Origin: Planctomycetaceae bacterium | GTDB taxonomy: Bacteria > Planctomycetota > Planctomycetia > Planctomycetales > Planctomycetaceae | Assembly: GCA_041398825.1 (NCBI GenBank) | Contig: JAWKTX010000015.1 | Location: forward strand, 1-64,000 | Direction: 5' to 3' | Length of the DNA stretch: 64,000 nucleotides | Shown: positions 26,308-35,505 of the stretch, piece by piece | Numbering within the stretch: position 1 is the first letter of the stretch | How the letters are laid out: every line of letters begins with the position of its first letter | Translations under genes and position numbers: made by a program | The notes under the pieces: generated by a model | What the model was told of the DNA's origin: nothing | Databases searched by the model: none | What the model saw: the letters and a program-made list of their open reading frames with translations, nothing else

Positions 26308-27753
26308 ATGAGGCTGTTAACCGGACTGGCAATTCTGCTTTCCGCGTGTCCTGGGTCTGCCGACGAAACTGACATGGCGCAGACGGAACGTATTCAGAAA
26401 ATGGCGATCGACGCTGTGAATCAGCGACGTGACGAATCCTGGAAGATCGCACAACAAATCTGGAAAGCAGCTGAACCAGGTTATCAGGAAGTGGAGTCAT
26501 CAAAGCGCATTGCCGACGCGCTGCAGGAGGCCGGTTTCCGAATGCAACGCGGCGTGGCCGAAATCCCGACGGCATTCACGGCTGAATTTGGCGAAGGAAG
26601 TCCCGTCATCGGAATTCTGGGAGAATACGACGCGCTGCCCGGGCTCAGCCAGACTGCGTCCACGGATCCGGAACCGCGACAGGACGGAAACAACTACGGG
26701 CACGGTTGTGGACACCACCTTTTCGGAGTGGCTTCGGCATCCGCAGCCATGGCTGTGGCAGATCAGATCCGAAATGGACACTTGAAAGGAACAGTTCGGT
26801 TTTACGGATGCCCTGCCGAAGAAGGTGGCAGCGCAAAGGTCTTCATGGTGCGTGACGGATTGTTTGGCGATTGCGACGCCGTTTTCCACTGGCATCCTTC
26901 CAGCAGGAATTCCGCCGGGGATCGAAGCAGCCTGGCACGCATCGCCGTGAAGTTTCAATTCAAAGGTCGCTCGGCTCACGCTGCGGGTTCCCCGGAACAG
27001 GGACGCTCCGCGCTCGACGCGGTTGCTTTAACGAACCATGCTGCGGAGCTGATGCGAGAACATACGCCGGAAGGAACCCGCATTCATCACGTCATCACGT
27101 CCGGTGGCGAAGCCCCCAATGTTGTGCCAGCTTTCGCAGAAGTCTATTACTACGTCCGCCATCCGGAGGCTCGCGTACTGCGGCCGCTGTATGAACGGCT
27201 GGAAAAATGCGCGAAAGCAGGCGCGCTGGGAACAGAAACCGAACTGACCATCAAGTATGAAGGTGGTATCCGGGAGATCCTGCCCAATCAGACACTCTCG
27301 ACCCTGATGGAACGCAATCTGCAGAAACTGAACGACCTGGAATATACGGACGAAGAAATGCAGTTCGCAGTTCGCATGCGTGAACAAATCCCGCAACCGG
27401 AACCTTTGGAATCCATCCGGAACGTCAGCAACGTCAGCGGTACTGTTGGCAAAGGATCGACCGATGTTGGTGACGTCAGCTGGATCGTACCGACATCCGG
27501 ATTCACAACTGCCTGCTGGATACCCGGTACCCCGGGACATTCCTGGCAGGCCGTCGCCTGCGGCGGGACAACCATTGGAGAGAAGGGTTTGCACCTGGCA
27601 GCGCGGACGCTCGCGGCATCTACCGTAGAGCTTATGCGAACCCCAAATCTGCTGCAGTCTGCGAAAGACGAATGGAAGCAACGAACAAACGGGACCACTT
27701 ATGAGCCGCTGATTCCGGAAGGAATGAAACCACCGCTCAACTATCGCAACTAA
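26308..27753 (+). CDS. M20 family amidohydrolase (AbgB-like), exported
   Basis: A zinc-dependent amidase/peptidase of the M20D type, closest in pattern to the p-aminobenzoyl-glutamate hydrolase subunit AbgB. The ATG at 26308 follows a strong AGAGGAG and gives 481 residues. The N terminus MRLLTGLAILLSAC is a short signal with a good lipobox (LSAC), so the mature protein may be a lipoprotein. Metal-site motifs are GEYDALPGLSQ (about 106-116), NNYGHGCGHHLFG (128-140) and CPAEEGGSAKVFM. The dimerisation lid begins near FKGRSAHAAGSPEQGRSALDA, and GKGSTDVGDVSWIVP holds the late metal ligand region. The natural substrate is unknown. It is a single gene. Confidence 0.9.
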   Translation: MRLLTGLAILLSACPGSADETDMAQTERIQKMAIDAVNQRRDESWKIAQQIWKAAEPGYQEVESSKRIADALQEAGFRMQRGVAEIPTAFTAEFGEGSPVIGILGEYDALPGLSQTASTDPEPRQDGNNYGHGCGHHLFGVASASAAMAVADQIRNGHLKGTVRFYGCPAEEGGSAKVFMVRDGLFGDCDAVFHWHPSSRNSAGDRSSLARIAVKFQFKGRSAHAAGSPEQGRSALDAVALTNHAAELMREHTPEGTRIHHVITSGGEAPNVVPAFAEVYYYVRHPEARVLRPLYERLEKCAKAGALGTETELTIKYEGGIREILPNQTLSTLMERNLQKLNDLEYTDEEMQFAVRMREQIPQPEPLESIRNVSNVSGTVGKGSTDVGDVSWIVPTSGFTTACWIPGTPGHSWQAVACGGTTIGEKGLHLAARTLAASTVELMRTPNLLQSAKDEWKQRTNGTTYEPLIPEGMKPPLNYRN

Positions 27754-27925
27754 GCACCGGAAGTGCCTCAGTTCTCAAGACTCCACAGAGTTCCGCTGAC
27801 GTCAGACAATGCCCGGATACCCGACAGTTCCGCGGCTCGGACCAGTTTCCTGTTCCGCACTCGTTTCAGAACGGCCCCGGCAAGAGTTTCTTTCAGGCGC
27901 AACGATACGGCAGAAATTATTTCCG

Positions 27926-28501
27926 ATGAACGATTTGGAATCGAATCCCTTTGACAATCCCTACGCAGCGCCGCAGGTTCTGTCGGTCGCAACAGAAGGT
28001 TCGACTGATGCGGAGCGACTGCGACTTGAGCACCTGTCGCACGAGGCTTCGGTGAAATCCATCGGACTCCTCTACGGCATTGGGGCACTCCTGGGAATCC
28101 CTTTTGCTGCTGTGGGCATCCTGACAGGCATTGCGATGAGCCGGCTGATATCGTCAGATTTGGCAATCACTGCGTTTGGCCTGTGTATTTTTGTCGCATT
28201 CGGATTCCTCGCATACGGTCTTCAAAGACTGCGTCCATGGGCACGCATCCCAACTGCAATTTTGTCCGGAATCGGCTTACTTTCGTTTCCAATCGGCACG
28301 CTTATCAACGGTTACATTCTGTATCTGGTCCTGAGTGCCAAAGGAAGGATGGTTTTCTCGCAACAGTACAGGGAGGTCATTCAGCAAACACCCCATATTC
28401 AATACCGAACATCCCGCGTTCTGTTGTTTGTGCTGTTCGTGTTCATCGCGATCATTGCTCTGGGGGTTGCCTCAGCGTTTTTTCTGCGCTTAACAGCCTG
28501 A
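27926..28501 (+). CDS. Small four-helix membrane protein with NPYAAP motif
   Basis: A 191-residue protein of unknown function. The N terminus NPFDNPYAAPQV is a proline-rich lead seen on many planctomycete membrane proteins. Four hydrophobic segments follow: LLYGIGALLGIPFAAVGILTG, LAITAFGLCIFVAFGFLAYGL, IPTAILSGIGLLSFPIGTLI and LLFVLFVFIAIIALGVASAFF. An ATG at 27926 starts the conserved lead. No catalytic motif is visible. The last codons and the TGA lie inside copy B of the dispersed repeat, so the repeat has supplied the end of the gene. Confidence 0.75.
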   Translation: MNDLESNPFDNPYAAPQVLSVATEGSTDAERLRLEHLSHEASVKSIGLLYGIGALLGIPFAAVGILTGIAMSRLISSDLAITAFGLCIFVAFGFLAYGLQRLRPWARIPTAILSGIGLLSFPIGTLINGYILYLVLSAKGRMVFSQQYREVIQQTPHIQYRTSRVLLFVLFVFIAIIALGVASAFFLRLTA

Positions 28502-28597
28502 TAAAACGGGACCGGCTCGAGCTGGAGACCTGAAAACACGATGGTTTCCAGTCGTCCTGCGTGCCTGTCCTGGTTCTCCACTGGTTCTTCAACGGAC
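28491..28597 (-). repeat. Dispersed palindromic repeat, copy B
   Basis: The reverse complement aligns with copies at 21901-22000 and 54290-54389. It shares GACAGGCACGCAGGACGACTGG, the block CGTGTTTTCAGGTCTCC, GCTCGAGCC and the end motif CAGGCTG. About 8 extra bases (an AGAACC duplication) lie near its left end. It overlaps the stop codon of the gene ending at 28501 and fills most of a convergent intergenic region. Confidence 0.85.
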
Positions 28598-28656
28598 AGC
28601 GTACAGCCTTCCGGAACGCAATGCTTCATTGCCGACGTCTGGTTGATTCGGGCTTC

Positions 28657-29772
28657 CTAAATCGCAGGCAGCTGTGGCGTTGAATCTGCATTGGCCTGCA
28701 TATCCCGCAACATCTCGTCCACGGTCACCGAATTCACGCCTTCAAAACTGACGCGAACCGGCAAGGTCGTCAACTGATGGGTTCGTGTTCTGCGAAACAA
28801 TGAGTCGCTCACTTTGAACTGCCAGATCACCAGTGCCACTCCACAGCTGACAATCAAGGCGAGCCAGCTGAGCCACGGGGTGAGTTCGTCGGCTCCGTTC
28901 GACGTTGAGACTGGTGCAACGAATTTGCGCAGTCGTCCGGTTAACAGAAGGGGGGTCAGGCCTACATCACCTTCACCGGATGAACCTTTGCGAAAGTAGC
29001 CTTCGCGTTTGTAGAAGTACGCCGTAAATTCGACCAGCGGAGGCTCTTTCGCGGATTGTACTGCCAAAGGCAGATCGTTGTCCGCAGCAACCGCCACAAC
29101 GTGAACAACACGATTACCGGAATCCGGCAGAGATACCCAGGCATCGTAGAGCGTTTTCAAGCCAAAGGAGTTTGCATCATTTTGAAGCCGATCCAGTCGC
29201 CTTAACTGCCCCTTTAAGGTCCAGGGACGTCCGCGACATTCGTCGGGAGATGTCATGAAGACGGCATAGTAGCCTTCCGGCACATTCTGGATGGACTTAC
29301 CTTTTAAGTCTGCGGCCAGCCGCAACGACGCGAAGTAAGATTCGGCTTCTTCTTTTCGAATCCCAATCACATCATCCTGGATCGGTTCGAGCAGGGCTTC
29401 GGGAATCCGGGGCAGATTGTCTCTTGAAACCGATTCTGCTGCGGGAAGGCCGCTTAACTCCTGATGCCGAGCGGCTTCGTTGGCATCCAGTGCCTGACTG
29501 TACTGATTGCTGCTGATGAAGATTTCATCCTGAGCCAGCGTGCGGGAACCAATGCTCGCGTTTCCGGCTACATCCTCCTGCGTTGCGGATGGCTGCTTCC
29601 CTGTAAAGAATGCCCAGAAACCAGGTCTCGCCCCAGCGCTGATCAGAATGGCCAGTAAACCAATTCCGAAAATCGCCAGGGTCAGCCGTCGCTGATCGCG
29701 CGAATGCAGAATTCCCCGGGGCTGTCCTTTTGATCGAAAACGCACGGCTTCCGCCTTTGATTCAGAGTCCAC
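28657..29772 (-). CDS. Two-span membrane protein of unknown function
   Basis: A 371-residue protein not matched to a family. It begins with GTG at 29772; no in-frame ATG precedes the first membrane segment. A basic cytoplasmic lead of about 30 residues is followed by a helix (LTLAIFGIGLLAILISAGA), a large outer region of about 240 residues (EGYYAVFMTSPDECRGRPWTLKGQLRR, VHVVAVAADNDLPLA, VEFTAYFYKREGYF), a second helix (LSWLALIVSCGVALVIWQF) and a cytoplasmic tail of about 45. The outer region mentions no metal or heme motif. It is convergent with the NPYAAP gene and divergent from the next operon. It may belong to a planctomycete-only envelope family. Confidence 0.75.
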   Translation of the reverse strand: MDSESKAEAVRFRSKGQPRGILHSRDQRRLTLAIFGIGLLAILISAGARPGFWAFFTGKQPSATQEDVAGNASIGSRTLAQDEIFISSNQYSQALDANEAARHQELSGLPAAESVSRDNLPRIPEALLEPIQDDVIGIRKEEAESYFASLRLAADLKGKSIQNVPEGYYAVFMTSPDECRGRPWTLKGQLRRLDRLQNDANSFGLKTLYDAWVSLPDSGNRVVHVVAVAADNDLPLAVQSAKEPPLVEFTAYFYKREGYFRKGSSGEGDVGLTPLLLTGRLRKFVAPVSTSNGADELTPWLSWLALIVSCGVALVIWQFKVSDSLFRRTRTHQLTTLPVRVSFEGVNSVTVDEMLRDMQANADSTPQLPAI

Positions 29773-30070
29773 CGACCGATCGCATCAGCGTGCACGCTAT
29801 GATTGATCGCTGTATTTGCTGAGCATTTAACCTGAGATCAGGCAAATCTCCCAGACCACCTATGCAACACAGTCTACGTTTTTTCGAGGAAATCTCTCAA
29901 CCCACCTTTGTTTTCGCCAGAATACCAGACAGGATCGGCGATTTCGGGCATTTCCTTTCATCAGACGTACGTGACGACTCGTTACTTTTGTTTTGCCACC
30001 CGTCTTATCAGAATTCGCCTTCCCGTCGATCCTTCGTTTTACCATTGCGGGCTCTGTCCGCCGCATATCA
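29773..30070. other. Divergent intergenic region
   Basis: No gene seen. It should hold promoters for the unknown membrane protein on the minus strand and the two-gene operon on the plus strand. Confidence 0.35.
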
Positions 30071-31315
30071 ATGGCTTCGTTCCTCGACAAAATTCAGCGT
30101 GTGAAGTCCAGACTGCTGGGAACAGCAGCCGCAGATATTCCGACTCCGTTCGAACTGCGTTGCCATTGTGGACACCGAATTACGGGGATCCGCCAATCCT
30201 CAGCGCAGCAGTCGACGTGCGGCCAATGCGGCGAAGCTCGATTCGTGTTGCCAGCGAACGTGTATCCAGCAACCAGAAGCGTCAAAAGCGAAGCGGTTGG
30301 TCAGGAGGTCTCCGAGCGTCTGGCCGCAGCGGCAAGGGAACTGTTACCTGCCGCCGGCGAATTGCCTGCTCGAACGGCAGAATCGCCGGCAAACGATCAA
30401 CCTCACGGTGCTGAGACAGATTCGCAGACCGGCCGCTCTGTCCCGACGGAACCTGCCGCCGACTCGAAGCCGCGGCTCAACCTGCCGCAAATCGACCTGA
30501 AGAGGACAGCTAAGCGAACATTCACCCCTTTCCGATTGATCATGCTGGGAGCCCTGCTCGCAATTGCTGGCACTGGTGGATGGCTCATTCATCAGCAAAA
30601 GCTGGAATCAGCGCGACAGAATTGGCGGGCTGCCACCGACGAAATCGAAGTGGCACTTGAAAAAGGGCGGTTCGACGATCTGCCCGGCCTGCTCGACACG
30701 GCCTCTCAGGCGGTTCGAATCCTGGACCGACGCGATGCCGACGCAGCGACGGTCGTCAATCTGAAGAATCAAACCGAAGCCGTCCAGCGTCTTTCGTCGC
30801 TGGATCTGATCAGCGAACTGGAACGGGTCTATTCGGCCGCGGGACGTGTGCAAACAGACGACGTCGAAGCCAGTGTGGCACTCCTGACCGGCACCTTCCA
30901 GATTTTTGACTGCCCTTTGAAGATCATGGGGGATCGTTCAGATCGTGTGAGACTCATCCTGCCAATTGCAGTCAACGGCGACGGGATTCGAATTGAATCC
31001 GAATCCGCATTGCTGGTATTGGCGGCTCAAAAGTTGTCCAACATTTCCATCGTTTTTGCGGCAAAGATACTGTCTTGTCGCCCACCGGAAGCTTCCGGAG
31101 AAGACTGGATCATTGAGCTCGATGGACGCGACTGTTCATTAATCACGACTGCTCTGCATCTGGAGAAACTGGGGCTTTCTGTCGACAACAATTCTGCACT
31201 GCTTCAGCGAATTGAAGGACAGAGATCATTCATCGAGAACGCGGGACTGTTTGAACTCGAAGAAATCGACCTCCTTCGAATTCAACAGCGAACAGAACGG
31301 GAGAAGCAACTGTGA
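30071..31315 (+). CDS. Zinc-ribbon, single-span membrane protein of unknown function
   Basis: From the ATG at 30071 the protein has 414 residues. A zinc ribbon near the N terminus reads LRCHCGHRI then CGQCGEARFVLP, with four cysteines at about residues 30-60. A polar, proline- and alanine-rich linker follows, then a helix (LIMLGALLAIAGTGGWLI, about 156-173) and a large region after it with helical repeats (WRAATDEIEVALEKGRFDDLPGLLD) and a mixed C terminus. No enzyme motif is visible. Its TGA overlaps the GTG of the next gene (GTGA), so the two are translationally coupled. Zinc ribbon plus linker plus membrane anchor is a common planctomycete architecture, but the function is unknown. Confidence 0.75.
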   Translation: MASFLDKIQRVKSRLLGTAAADIPTPFELRCHCGHRITGIRQSSAQQSTCGQCGEARFVLPANVYPATRSVKSEAVGQEVSERLAAAARELLPAAGELPARTAESPANDQPHGAETDSQTGRSVPTEPAADSKPRLNLPQIDLKRTAKRTFTPFRLIMLGALLAIAGTGGWLIHQQKLESARQNWRAATDEIEVALEKGRFDDLPGLLDTASQAVRILDRRDADAATVVNLKNQTEAVQRLSSLDLISELERVYSAAGRVQTDDVEASVALLTGTFQIFDCPLKIMGDRSDRVRLILPIAVNGDGIRIESESALLVLAAQKLSNISIVFAAKILSCRPPEASGEDWIIELDGRDCSLITTALHLEKLGLSVDNNSALLQRIEGQRSFIENAGLFELEEIDLLRIQQRTEREKQL

Positions 31316-32946
31316 AACCAGCATCGCTTGTTGCAGTGGTCTCGCCGGCATTCGCCACAGAAAATCACAAACGCCTGCACCTGAGTCTCTTTAGATTCGC
31401 CGCAGTTCTGGCTTCCTGTATTCTAACCGTTGCTGTTGCCCACCCAGCCATGGCACAAGTGCTTGATGCGGGGACGCTGAATGGCCAGAAGGATCAGTGG
31501 GACGACTGGATGGCAAACGGAAAACGTCTGACCATCACGGGACGATTTGAGGGCCGGGCGGGAACCAGTTTCCGCCTGAGCAGGATTCCGTTCAGTTTCG
31601 AACCACCTCGAAACAATCCACTGCCGGAAAGAATGCGAGACGCCCAGAGGATAGAAGTGTCCGGCAGACTCATCAGTCGTCCCGGCCGAATCGTCTTTGA
31701 TGTGAATCGCTTGTCTGTCCTGGGTACCGACACCGAAATTATTCGCGAACGGCAGAAAGAACTGCCGCCAGATGACGCGAAAGCGATTTACGATCTGGCG
31801 GACGAATTTCAGCCGATCGCAGACTTTTTTTCCGATGCAGCCCTGAATAACGAACTGATCGCACTCCGTGAAACAGGCTGTCAGATTCAGCGCAGAGAAT
31901 TCCGGGACGACCCTGAAAGGCTCAGGCAACTGACCGAGTTTGCGAAACAAAGAAAGCTGAGCAATCGACTCATTGAATCGCTGAAGTTTCAGACCGTTGT
32001 CGCAGAGTGGAAATCTCAGAGGGCTGATCTGAATACAGTGATCAGACATATCGAAGAAGAAACGACAGGCTGGGACCAGCGTTCGGCAACGGGGACTGAC
32101 AGAACGGAAGAACTCTTTCGCGCCGATCCTGTCGCGGCATTCGATGCCAGTGGAGAAAATGATCGTTTGTATGTCTGCCGACGTTTCTACCGCATGGTCG
32201 TCCTGCAGGCATTGCAGACGCAGCTGAAACCGGATGGTTCCAATGGTATTCAAATTGCGACGCAGATTCGGGAACGGATCCCCGAAGAGGTGACCGTTGC
32301 CGAGTCCATGGAAAGACGTGAACTGGAAACGCGACTGAAGAACGTTAAATCTCTAAGCCGAGCAGAACTGGAACAACTGGCAGACCTGCTGATGACACAT
32401 CATCGTGGCGAGGATGTTCCTGCCGCCGTTGACGAGTGGCTGGCTTCGCAGGAAAAGCGTTTTCAAAACACGGGGCTATCCGGATTGCTGCGGACAGCGG
32501 ATGAGTATCTGTTTGTTGGGCGTCGATGGACGCGCATCGAACACACCCACAAAGGCATCGATCTGCTGAAACAGTCCTGGGAAATCGCAAATGCACAATC
32601 GGTAAAAGATGCCGAAGGTATTGCCGAACGCCTGAAGACACTGGGCTGGGAACGACTCAAGGATCAGTGGATGACATCGGCGCAAATTGAATCACTTCCG
32701 CGCGACGATGTTCAATTGGCCATGCGGGAAGGTCGCGTCGTCAAGGGGATGACCGCAGAACAAGTGATTGGCACACTCGGTCAGCCCGTACGAATTTCAC
32801 GCCTCATTTCCTCTCGCTCCATCCGCGAACTGTGGATCTACGACGGGCAGGGGTCCGCCGGCGTGATTGTGCAGTTTCAACGAACACGCACCGAGACTAT
32901 CGCCAACGCTCGCGTCTCCAGCGTCACCACATCAAAAGGTCGATAG
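31312..32946 (+). CDS. Secreted protein with a BamE/SmpA-like C terminus
   Basis: A 544-residue exported protein. The GTG at 31312 is chosen because it overlaps the upstream stop as GTGA and has GGGAG just before it. The signal peptide has a long n-region and core FAAVLASCILTVAVAHPAMA. Two parts are visible: a beta-rich region near 50-130 (KRLTITGRFEGRAGTSFRL, IEVSGRLISRPGRIVFDVN) and a long helical middle. The C-terminal segment GRVVKGMTAEQVIGTLGQP, ending WIYDGQGSAGVIVQF, resembles the SmpA/OmlA (BamE) fold, which in other bacteria serves outer-membrane assembly. The product and its coupled zinc-ribbon partner probably act together at the envelope. This is an inference from gene order. Confidence 0.75.
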   Translation: MKPASLVAVVSPAFATENHKRLHLSLFRFAAVLASCILTVAVAHPAMAQVLDAGTLNGQKDQWDDWMANGKRLTITGRFEGRAGTSFRLSRIPFSFEPPRNNPLPERMRDAQRIEVSGRLISRPGRIVFDVNRLSVLGTDTEIIRERQKELPPDDAKAIYDLADEFQPIADFFSDAALNNELIALRETGCQIQRREFRDDPERLRQLTEFAKQRKLSNRLIESLKFQTVVAEWKSQRADLNTVIRHIEEETTGWDQRSATGTDRTEELFRADPVAAFDASGENDRLYVCRRFYRMVVLQALQTQLKPDGSNGIQIATQIRERIPEEVTVAESMERRELETRLKNVKSLSRAELEQLADLLMTHHRGEDVPAAVDEWLASQEKRFQNTGLSGLLRTADEYLFVGRRWTRIEHTHKGIDLLKQSWEIANAQSVKDAEGIAERLKTLGWERLKDQWMTSAQIESLPRDDVQLAMREGRVVKGMTAEQVIGTLGQPVRISRLISSRSIRELWIYDGQGSAGVIVQFQRTRTETIANARVSSVTTSKGR

Positions 32947-33108
32947 TCACCCACCAACGCAGTCGAAAGTGTCAGCAGCATTCCGCTGCGACAACACACT
33001 CACTTGCCAAATTTTTCAGACGGTCTTGACTGGACCACTGCTGAAAACCACACGAACAGCAACCCCAAACAAGAGCAAAGAACATCTTCAGAGGCGTGCA
33101 AGGACTGG

Positions 33109-33131
33109 CGATCCCCCGCTGACGCATCGGG
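33109..33131 (+). repeat. Partial copy of the 26026 hairpin element arm
   Basis: This 23 bp stretch (CGATCCCCCGCTGACGCATC plus GGG) matches 26041-26063 at 20 of 23 positions. The rest of the hairpin is not present here. It lies between convergent genes. Confidence 0.6.
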
Positions 33132-33159
33132 TACCGTTCTTTGAGAGGTGTGTTACGTA

Positions 33160-34986
33160 TTAACCGCGGCCGCCGAGGAAGGAGGCGCTATCGGCAAGGC
33201 GGCGGCGAAACGAGGACGTTTGTTCGGCCAGCTTTGCCAGTTGCTGCTGATCCTGCTTCACCCGATGAACTTCAGATTCGAGGCCTGGAAACAATCCGTT
33301 CACGAGTCGCACGTCGGCCATCGACTGGGCCAGCTGCCGGATACGTGCGGTCAATCCGCGCCGTAGTCTCCACGTAAAACTCAGAACCAGCACACCGGAC
33401 CACAACAGCAGGAAGATCATGGCAGGAACGTAGAAGTCGATGGTCAGCAGCGGTTCTGAATGCCCGGCGTCAGAGACCAATGGTTTCAGAAAGGAAGACC
33501 AGAAGAAATTGTGTCCAATGCGAGCAATCAGAAAGACCACATACAACAGAAACAAAGTTTCGTAGCGGGCTCTCGTCAACCATCCGCAATGACTGGCTGC
33601 CAGTTCCTCAATCAGTAAATCGATTCCGCGTCGCGCGTCCAGCAGAAATTCGCTTTCAAGCGTTGCGGCCTGAGTTCGTAACACGGCTAAATCATGGCGA
33701 CTTTCAACCGCGGCGGTTTGGGGCAATCCGGCTGCTCGAACGTATCCGGATACGACAACTCGGGATTCATGCAGTTCCTGATCACTGATTCCAAAAGTGG
33801 AAAGTCGATCAAGATTCAGATCGGCCTCCTGTTCCTGAGCTCTTGACTTCAGCCAGCGTGCGCCCTGCATCGCCCCGATCAACGCCATTTGAGCGGATGT
33901 GCGAGCGCGAAAGAAACTGAAGGATGCGATAAATGCTCCCAGACCGTTGTAGAGACGAAGGACCGTAGAAAACGGACTAAAGCCCCACATGTCGGTCACG
34001 GCCGAGAGAAGACGTCGCTCCCAGAGATGACGGTTCAGCAGTAGTTCGTCCGTCAGTTGTTTGTTCAGGGTGTCACGAAGTCGCGTCCGCTGTTCATCGA
34101 GGGCAATCTGAAGTTTCTCGACCGCTGGCAGGGCGTTGCGATAGTCTGCTTGTGCAATGTTCAAAGCCTCTTCCAGCAGATCAGCGACGTTAGCCCTTCG
34201 TATCGCCACTCGCCGGGAAGCGCCCAGCTGATGGGTGAGCAATTCAACCAACCGTCCAAAATCTCCACCTGGCTGATGCCCCTGCTTTTGTTCCTGCAAA
34301 GCAAGTCGTGAATCAACAAAAAACATGTCGGGAACCTGCCATTGCCCGGAAAGCACATTCTTCCAGTCATCACGGATATCAGAATCCACGTCCGCGTGGG
34401 TTTGTACAAAGACCAGACGACATCCGGTTGCGACGTCGGCAAGCTCATCAACAACACGTGCGCTTCGATATTTCTGCTGAGTCGAAACATAGATCAGCAC
34501 ATCACAGTGGGGAACGATGGATCTCAAAAGAGCCAGATTCGTTCCTGTACCCGCGGTTTCGCTGGTATCCGGGTCGGGACAGTCGATCAGCACCAGTTCT
34601 TTCAGCACCGGCGAATCTACGGTCTTTAAATGGAATCGAGACAAATCCAACCCCAGTGCGCTGGCATCGATTGAAGGATGCACCAGCAGAATCGGAATTG
34701 TCGTTGTCGGACGCTGCCGACCGGCGGTCGTCACCTCTTCGCCGACGAGCGCATTGACCAGACTACTCTTGCCCGTTCCCGTGCCGCCGAATGTTGCGAC
34801 CACCAACGGCGATTGCAAACGAATGCGCAGCGATTCCACACGGTTGAGAACTCGCCCCACCAGATTCCGGGCCTTGCGAGCCGGTGGCCAGTCCGGGCAA
34901 TCCGAAATCCACTGCTGCGTTCGCTGAGTCAGATCGTCAACTTCTGCCAGAACCGCAATCTGCTCAAGTTCCGAATGGGAGTTCAT
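33160..34986 (-). CDS. Dynamin-like GTPase with two C-terminal membrane helices
   Basis: A 608-residue GTPase; the ATG at 34986 has AGAGG ten bases upstream. G1 reads GGTGTGKSS (about 66-74), followed by a switch region TTAGRQRPTTTIPI, G3 DCPDPD and G4-like QTHAD in place of NKxD or TKxD. A helical stalk of about 250 residues follows (ALPAVEKLQIALDEQRTRLRDTLNKQ), then two hydrophobic helices (LFLLYVVFLIARIGHNFFW and MIFLLLWSGVLVLSF) and a coiled-coil end. The order GTPase, stalk, membrane anchor, coil matches bacterial dynamin-like proteins, which shape or repair membranes. It is convergent with the zinc-ribbon/BamE-like operon. The exact subfamily is unsure. Confidence 0.82.
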   Translation of the reverse strand: MNSHSELEQIAVLAEVDDLTQRTQQWISDCPDWPPARKARNLVGRVLNRVESLRIRLQSPLVVATFGGTGTGKSSLVNALVGEEVTTAGRQRPTTTIPILLVHPSIDASALGLDLSRFHLKTVDSPVLKELVLIDCPDPDTSETAGTGTNLALLRSIVPHCDVLIYVSTQQKYRSARVVDELADVATGCRLVFVQTHADVDSDIRDDWKNVLSGQWQVPDMFFVDSRLALQEQKQGHQPGGDFGRLVELLTHQLGASRRVAIRRANVADLLEEALNIAQADYRNALPAVEKLQIALDEQRTRLRDTLNKQLTDELLLNRHLWERRLLSAVTDMWGFSPFSTVLRLYNGLGAFIASFSFFRARTSAQMALIGAMQGARWLKSRAQEQEADLNLDRLSTFGISDQELHESRVVVSGYVRAAGLPQTAAVESRHDLAVLRTQAATLESEFLLDARRGIDLLIEELAASHCGWLTRARYETLFLLYVVFLIARIGHNFFWSSFLKPLVSDAGHSEPLLTIDFYVPAMIFLLLWSGVLVLSFTWRLRRGLTARIRQLAQSMADVRLVNGLFPGLESEVHRVKQDQQQLAKLAEQTSSFRRRLADSASFLGGRG

Positions 34987-35505
34987 AAATTGAAAAGCCT
35001 CTGGACCGCGCGATGGCAGTGTTTCTTCAAGTGACAGCAACGCGATAGCTCAGGCAATTCCCCATTTCCCGGCATGACCAATCCGGCCTGACTCCCTTCA
35101 CCCGGGAATTCGAGGTCCGTGAAAGCCCTGTCTGACCCTGGCTGCCGGTCCAGCACTTTGAAAAACCGTTGCGAAACATCTGAATCCGGAAACACTTGTG
35201 AATCCAGAAATACCGGCCCGGGTCACCTCTGTTGGAATTGTCCGTCGCTCGTGCAGTGTAACGAAAGCAACGAGACCAGGCTATTTCCCGGACCCGGCGC
35301 CTGTTTACAGTCGCCATTCTTTTCCCTGTCCCGGAACGTGAACCACGACACAAGGCTTTCGACGAAACGGACGAATCCGTTGATCATCGTTCTTACAACG
35401 TGGTCCTCACATTGAATACCATCCCTGCATCCGCTGCTGCCATGTGCTATATTCCGGCAGCGTGTTTCGTTCATTCCCGGCGGTTCCTGAAGCGTTGATT
35501 TCTCC
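34987..35505. other. Divergent intergenic region of about 520 bp
   Basis: No gene seen; the small frames on both strands lack support. A 6 bp inverted pair GCTGCC/GGCAGC flanks a TGCTATATT (35445-35453) that looks like an extended -10, but no -35 stands at the right distance. Confidence 0.35.

Noticed and set aside
35425..35453. Possible promoter before tcdA (TGCTATATT)
   Set aside because: No -35 box at a proper distance, and planctomycete promoter rules are too poorly known to call it.
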